NCBI GenBank assembly: GCA_903861055.1
Contig: CAIOSU010000411.1
Coordinates: 1 to 14,805 of the forward strand
Direction: 5' to 3'
From: an uncultured bacterium
Lineage (GTDB): Bacteria > Bacteroidota > Bacteroidia > Chitinophagales > CAIOSU01
DNA length: 14,805 nt
In this document: one piece after another, positions 12,032 to 14,805 of the stretch
How the letters are laid out: each line of letters begins with the position of its first letter
Numbering within the stretch: position 1 is the first letter of the stretch
Notes under the pieces: generated by a model
What the model saw: only the letters and a program-made list of their open reading frames with translations
What the model was told of the DNA's origin: nothing
Database searches by the model: none
Program-made: the position numbers and the translations under genes

Positions 12032-13801
12032 TTGGAACAAAAGCAAAATATTAATGGTAGCGTTTACGATTGGCCCCTATTAAAGCGGATTATAGGTTTG
12101 GCTCGGCCGTACAGGATGCACTTTGCTGCTGCCAGTTTCTTGGCAATTGCCATTGCTGTTATATCGCCGTTGAGGCCTTACCTGATACAATACACCGTCG
12201 ATAATTATGTGCTGGGCTTAAACAGCAAAGGGCTGTTTGACATGTCGATGATATTGGTAGGTATGCTGGTTATTGAGTCGTTGCTACAATACGGGTTTAT
12301 TTACATTACCAGTTGGTTGGGCCAGTCGGTTATCCGCAACCTACGGGTTAGGGTATTTGGTCATGTAGTAGGGCTTCGGTTGCAGTATTTTGACAGAACC
12401 CCGATAGGTACCGTTACTACCCGAACCATTAACGATGTAGAGACGATTAACAATACCTTCTCCCAGGGCCTAGTACAAATTGTGGCCGATTTGCTTACCA
12501 TCATTGCCATTATTGCCTTTATGCTAGCTACCAACTGGAAGCTGACCTTGGTGAGTTTGGCTACCTTCCCGCTATTGATTTATAGCACCTATGTTTTCAA
12601 AGAGAGCATCAAGTCTGCCTTTCAGAAGGTGCGCAATCAAGTGGCTAAGCTAAATGCATTTACGCAAGAGCATATTACGGGCATGCGCATTATTCAAATA
12701 TTCAATGCCCAAAACCGCGAAATGGATCGCTTTAAGCAGATAAACAAAGAGCACCGCGATGCCCATATGCAGAGCATTTGGTACTACAGCATCTTCTTCC
12801 CGGTGGTGGAAGTGATACTGGCCAGTGCCATTGGTTTGATGGTGTGGTACGGTGCCAATAGGGTTATCCATTACGAAACTACCATCGGTACGCTTATCGC
12901 TTTTATCCTATACCTCAATATGTTGTTTAGGCCTCTGCGTATGCTGGCCGATAAATTTAACACCCTACAAATGGGCATGGTAGCCGCCGATAGGGTGTTT
13001 GCACTGTTGGATAAGGAAGAGACCATAGAGAACCAAGGGCACCACCACCCCGATACCATACAAGGCGATGTGAAGTTTGAGCACGTTTGGTTTGCCTACG
13101 AAGACCAGAACTATGTGCTCAAAGGTGTCGATTTCCATATAAAGGCGGGCGAAACCTTGGCTATAGTAGGGGCAACAGGTTCGGGCAAAAGCTCTATTAT
13201 CAATATTCTCAACCGCTTTTACGAAATACAGAAAGGTAGCATTAAGGTTGATGGTGTAGATGTGAAGGATTATGAACTTGCCGGCTTGCGCAAGCACATA
13301 GGCATGGTACTGCAAGATGTGTTTTTGTTCAGTGGCACGGTGCTAGAGAACATAACGCTTCGTGATAGCGTCATTACCCGCGAACAGGTAGTTGAGGCCG
13401 CCAAGGCCGTTGGCGCGCACGATTTTATTATGCGCTTGCCGGGTGGATATGACTATAAGGTAATGGAGCGCGGCGCAACCTTGTCCATGGGGCAGCGGCA
13501 ATTGATTTCGTTTATTCGTGCGCTGGTGTTCAACCCTGCTATTCTAATCCTCGATGAGGCAACCTCTAGCATCGATACCGAGAGCGAAATGATAATACAA
13601 CAGGCCATTGATAAAATGGTAGTCGACCGTACCTCCATTGTTATCGCTCACCGCTTGAGTACCATACAAAAAGCCGATAAAATAATGGTGCTCGATAGAG
13701 GTGAGTTGAAAGAAATTGGCACCCACGAAGAACTCCTAAAACGGGACGGCTACTACCGCAAACTGCACGATATGCAGTTTAAGCAGGGCGTGGCGGTTTG
13801 A
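12032..13801 (+). CDS. ABC exporter half-transporter (fused membrane and ATPase domains)
   Basis: A 589-residue type IV ABC exporter of the MsbA/MdlB kind, expected to work as a dimer that moves a lipid, drug or peptide out through the inner membrane. The six-helix membrane domain covers about residues 25-310. The ATPase domain has Walker A GATGSGKS (380-387), the Q-loop segment MVLQDVFLFSGTVLENI, signature LSMGQRQL (from Leu484), Walker B LILDEATSSID (Asp508, Glu509) and the switch histidine His540 in IAHRLSTI. All catalytic residues are present. The signature has Met in place of the first Gly of LSGGQ, a common variant. The start appears to be TTG 12032, because the next in-frame ATG is well inside the protein (in YRMHFAA). 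It follows truA by 8 nt. The substrate cannot be told. Confidence 0.92.
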   Translation: MEQKQNINGSVYDWPLLKRIIGLARPYRMHFAAASFLAIAIAVISPLRPYLIQYTVDNYVLGLNSKGLFDMSMILVGMLVIESLLQYGFIYITSWLGQSVIRNLRVRVFGHVVGLRLQYFDRTPIGTVTTRTINDVETINNTFSQGLVQIVADLLTIIAIIAFMLATNWKLTLVSLATFPLLIYSTYVFKESIKSAFQKVRNQVAKLNAFTQEHITGMRIIQIFNAQNREMDRFKQINKEHRDAHMQSIWYYSIFFPVVEVILASAIGLMVWYGANRVIHYETTIGTLIAFILYLNMLFRPLRMLADKFNTLQMGMVAADRVFALLDKEETIENQGHHHPDTIQGDVKFEHVWFAYEDQNYVLKGVDFHIKAGETLAIVGATGSGKSSIINILNRFYEIQKGSIKVDGVDVKDYELAGLRKHIGMVLQDVFLFSGTVLENITLRDSVITREQVVEAAKAVGAHDFIMRLPGGYDYKVMERGATLSMGQRQLISFIRALVFNPAILILDEATSSIDTESEMIIQQAIDKMVVDRTSIVIAHRLSTIQKADKIMVLDRGELKEIGTHEELLKRDGYYRKLHDMQFKQGVAV

Positions 13802-13839
13802 TAGACAAAACCCCTATTTCAAATAAATGTATTTGTCTA
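13802..13839. terminator. Inverted repeats at the convergent ABC exporter / esterase junction
   Basis: TAGACAAA (13802-13809) pairs with TTTGTCTA (13832-13839), and inside it CAAATA (13820-13825) pairs with TATTTG (13830-13835) around a 4-base loop. The two pairings share bases, so only one can form at a time. The site overlaps the last codons of the esterase and follows the exporter stop, where a bidirectional terminator would be expected. It is AT-rich and has no clear U-tract, so it is uncertain. Confidence 0.35.
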
Positions 13840-14782
13840 CATACTCGCTATAAGAGCTCAACAAAAACGACCGAGCTTCTTTGCTGATTTTCAAGTTAGG
13901 GAGAACCTTCTCAAAGGCATGATAACAACCTTCAAACAAACGGAATGTTACTGGTATTCCTGCTTTTCTTAGGTTATCGACATAAGTAATTGTTTCATCC
14001 TTAAAGGGTTCCAAATCGCCAACAAATGTAATGGTGGGCGGTAGTTTGGTATAATCAGTTGCCCTAGCTGCCGCAGCATATGCAGGCACCGTTATGCCCT
14101 TTTCGTTGAGTTCTCGCAAATATGCTGACCATCCTAGCTTATTCGCTTTTGCATTCCAGCTGGCAGAGTTATTGTCTCTAGCCGATTCTGAATTTTGCCT
14201 ATCATCCAACATCGGATAGATAGGTATTTGAAAAGCTATTTTAACCTCTTGCGTGTCCGTAGCTTTTAGCGAAACCGCTGCTGCCAATCCTCCGCCTGCA
14301 CTATGTCCGGCAACAATTAGCTTGTCGGGTATTGTACCCAGTTGTGTGGTGTTGGCATTCATCCAAAGCAACGTGTCGTAGCAATCGTTAAATGCCGCAG
14401 GGTAGGGTGCAGTATACGCTTTCCGATAGTCGGGCGCTACTATTACACACGGTTTTGTAGCTATGTAGTCTTCAATATTATCATGGCTAAGTTCAGGGTT
14501 TCCCATCACCAAACCACCACCGTGTAAAAAAAGCATGCCAGGTAACACACCCTCATGGTTAAGAGGTTTATATATCCTCAAGCGTATGTCAGGGCCGCCA
14601 TTTTTGCTAGGAATGTACAACTCCTCATTATGCAGTCCATCAATGTTTTTCCCGTTTAACAATACACTTAGCGAGTTCAAAAATAGCACTCCCGCTTTAT
14701 GCATAAACATTGTAAACACTGCTTTCACCAACCAGTAAGTTGGTTGAAGCTCTTTATGGTGCATTTCGCGTGTTACTCTCAT
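13814..14782 (-). CDS. Alpha/beta-hydrolase fold-3 esterase (HSL-type)
   Basis: A 322-residue hydrolase of the hormone-sensitive-lipase type. It carries the oxyanion-hole motif HGGG (residues 87-90, in LFLHGGGLVMG), PDYRKA, the nucleophile elbow GHSAGG (Ser161) and the histidine His288 in EGCYHAFE. In the place of the usual acid motif DPLRDE it reads EPFKDE, putting Glu258 at the acid position. The N-terminal 60 residues form the cap helices, and their hydrophobic stretch (LVKAVFTMFMHKAGVLFLNSLSVLL) is more likely a cap than a signal peptide. The enzyme should cleave short acyl esters in the cytoplasm; the natural substrate is unknown. Starts at ATG 14782 or ATG 14764 (MHHKEL) are both possible. 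A TACCTTGC box 10 nt upstream of 14782 favours the outer start. It converges with the exporter gene, 12 nt apart. Confidence 0.9.
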   Translation of the reverse strand: MRVTREMHHKELQPTYWLVKAVFTMFMHKAGVLFLNSLSVLLNGKNIDGLHNEELYIPSKNGGPDIRLRIYKPLNHEGVLPGMLFLHGGGLVMGNPELSHDNIEDYIATKPCVIVAPDYRKAYTAPYPAAFNDCYDTLLWMNANTTQLGTIPDKLIVAGHSAGGGLAAAVSLKATDTQEVKIAFQIPIYPMLDDRQNSESARDNNSASWNAKANKLGWSAYLRELNEKGITVPAYAAAARATDYTKLPPTITFVGDLEPFKDETITYVDNLRKAGIPVTFRLFEGCYHAFEKVLPNLKISKEARSFLLSSYSEYVDKYIYLK

Positions 14783-14805
14783 ATATTTGCAAGGTAATGA
14801 TTTGG

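Noticed and set aside
12032..12115. ABC exporter starting at the first in-frame ATG (in YRMHFAA)
   Set aside because: That start would remove the conserved N-terminal lead-in DWPLLKRIIGLARPY. A TTG at 12032, 8 nt after the truA stop, gives the full family N-terminus.
13481..13504. LSMGQ signature in the ABC exporter as a loss-of-function change
   Set aside because: Met in place of the first Gly of LSGGQ is a common variant in this exporter group, and Walker A, Walker B and the switch histidine are intact.

Overview
The window looks like chromosomal DNA from a member of the Bacteroidota, probably a free-living Cytophagia/Chitinophagia/Sphingobacteriia-type organism. The evidence is the set of protein families (a polysaccharide deacetylase-like protein of a Bacteroidota type, a grpE-dnaJ pair without dnaK, a 7TMR-DISM histidine kinase, a methylmalonyl-CoA mutase small-subunit protein) and the promoter style. 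TA[T/C]CTTTGC boxes, matching the Bacteroidota -7 element TAnnTTTG, stand just upstream of several start codons, and Shine-Dalgarno sites are largely absent. I see no rRNA, tRNA, CRISPR array, transposase, integrase or phage structural gene. Coding density is high and no gene-free stretch exceeds about 235 bases.

Layout from left to right. (1) The N-terminal part of a polysaccharide deacetylase-like protein runs leftward off the window edge. (2) A rightward pair follows: a hotdog acyl-CoA thioesterase and a TlpA/ResA-like thioredoxin lipoprotein. (3) A 210-base spacer carries a TACGA-rich inverted repeat and a composite promoter. (4) The chaperone operon grpE-dnaJ is followed 3 nt later by a small HAD-superfamily gene. 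(5) A leftward block, in transcription order, holds a short methylmalonyl-CoA mutase small-subunit-like gene, a 7TM sensor histidine kinase and an NTF2-like protein. (6) A second TACGA-rich spacer leads to a rightward RsmB/NOP-type RNA cytosine methyltransferase. (7) A leftward alpha/beta hydrolase comes next. (8) A leftward three-gene envelope cluster encodes a YtxH-like protein, a Holin-X-like membrane protein and an uncharacterised protein. (9) A rightward pair encodes the tRNA pseudouridine synthase truA and an ABC exporter half-transporter. (10) A leftward HSL-type esterase ends the window.

Most genes are housekeeping or general physiology: protein folding, RNA modification, export, redox and acyl-CoA metabolism. 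I did not find a convincing new multi-gene system. The most interesting material is non-coding. There is a dispersed family of TACGA-based repeats in three intergenic spacers, two of which hold nested inverted arms. The grpE promoter region carries TGnCA half-sites and a sigma-54-like -24/-12 element overlapping a sigma-A type promoter. TA[T/C]CTTTGC boxes 4-7 nt from ATG imply leaderless mRNAs. Among proteins, the unusually short mutase small subunit placed directly before an orphan histidine kinase, and the HAD gene tied to dnaJ, deserve a second look.
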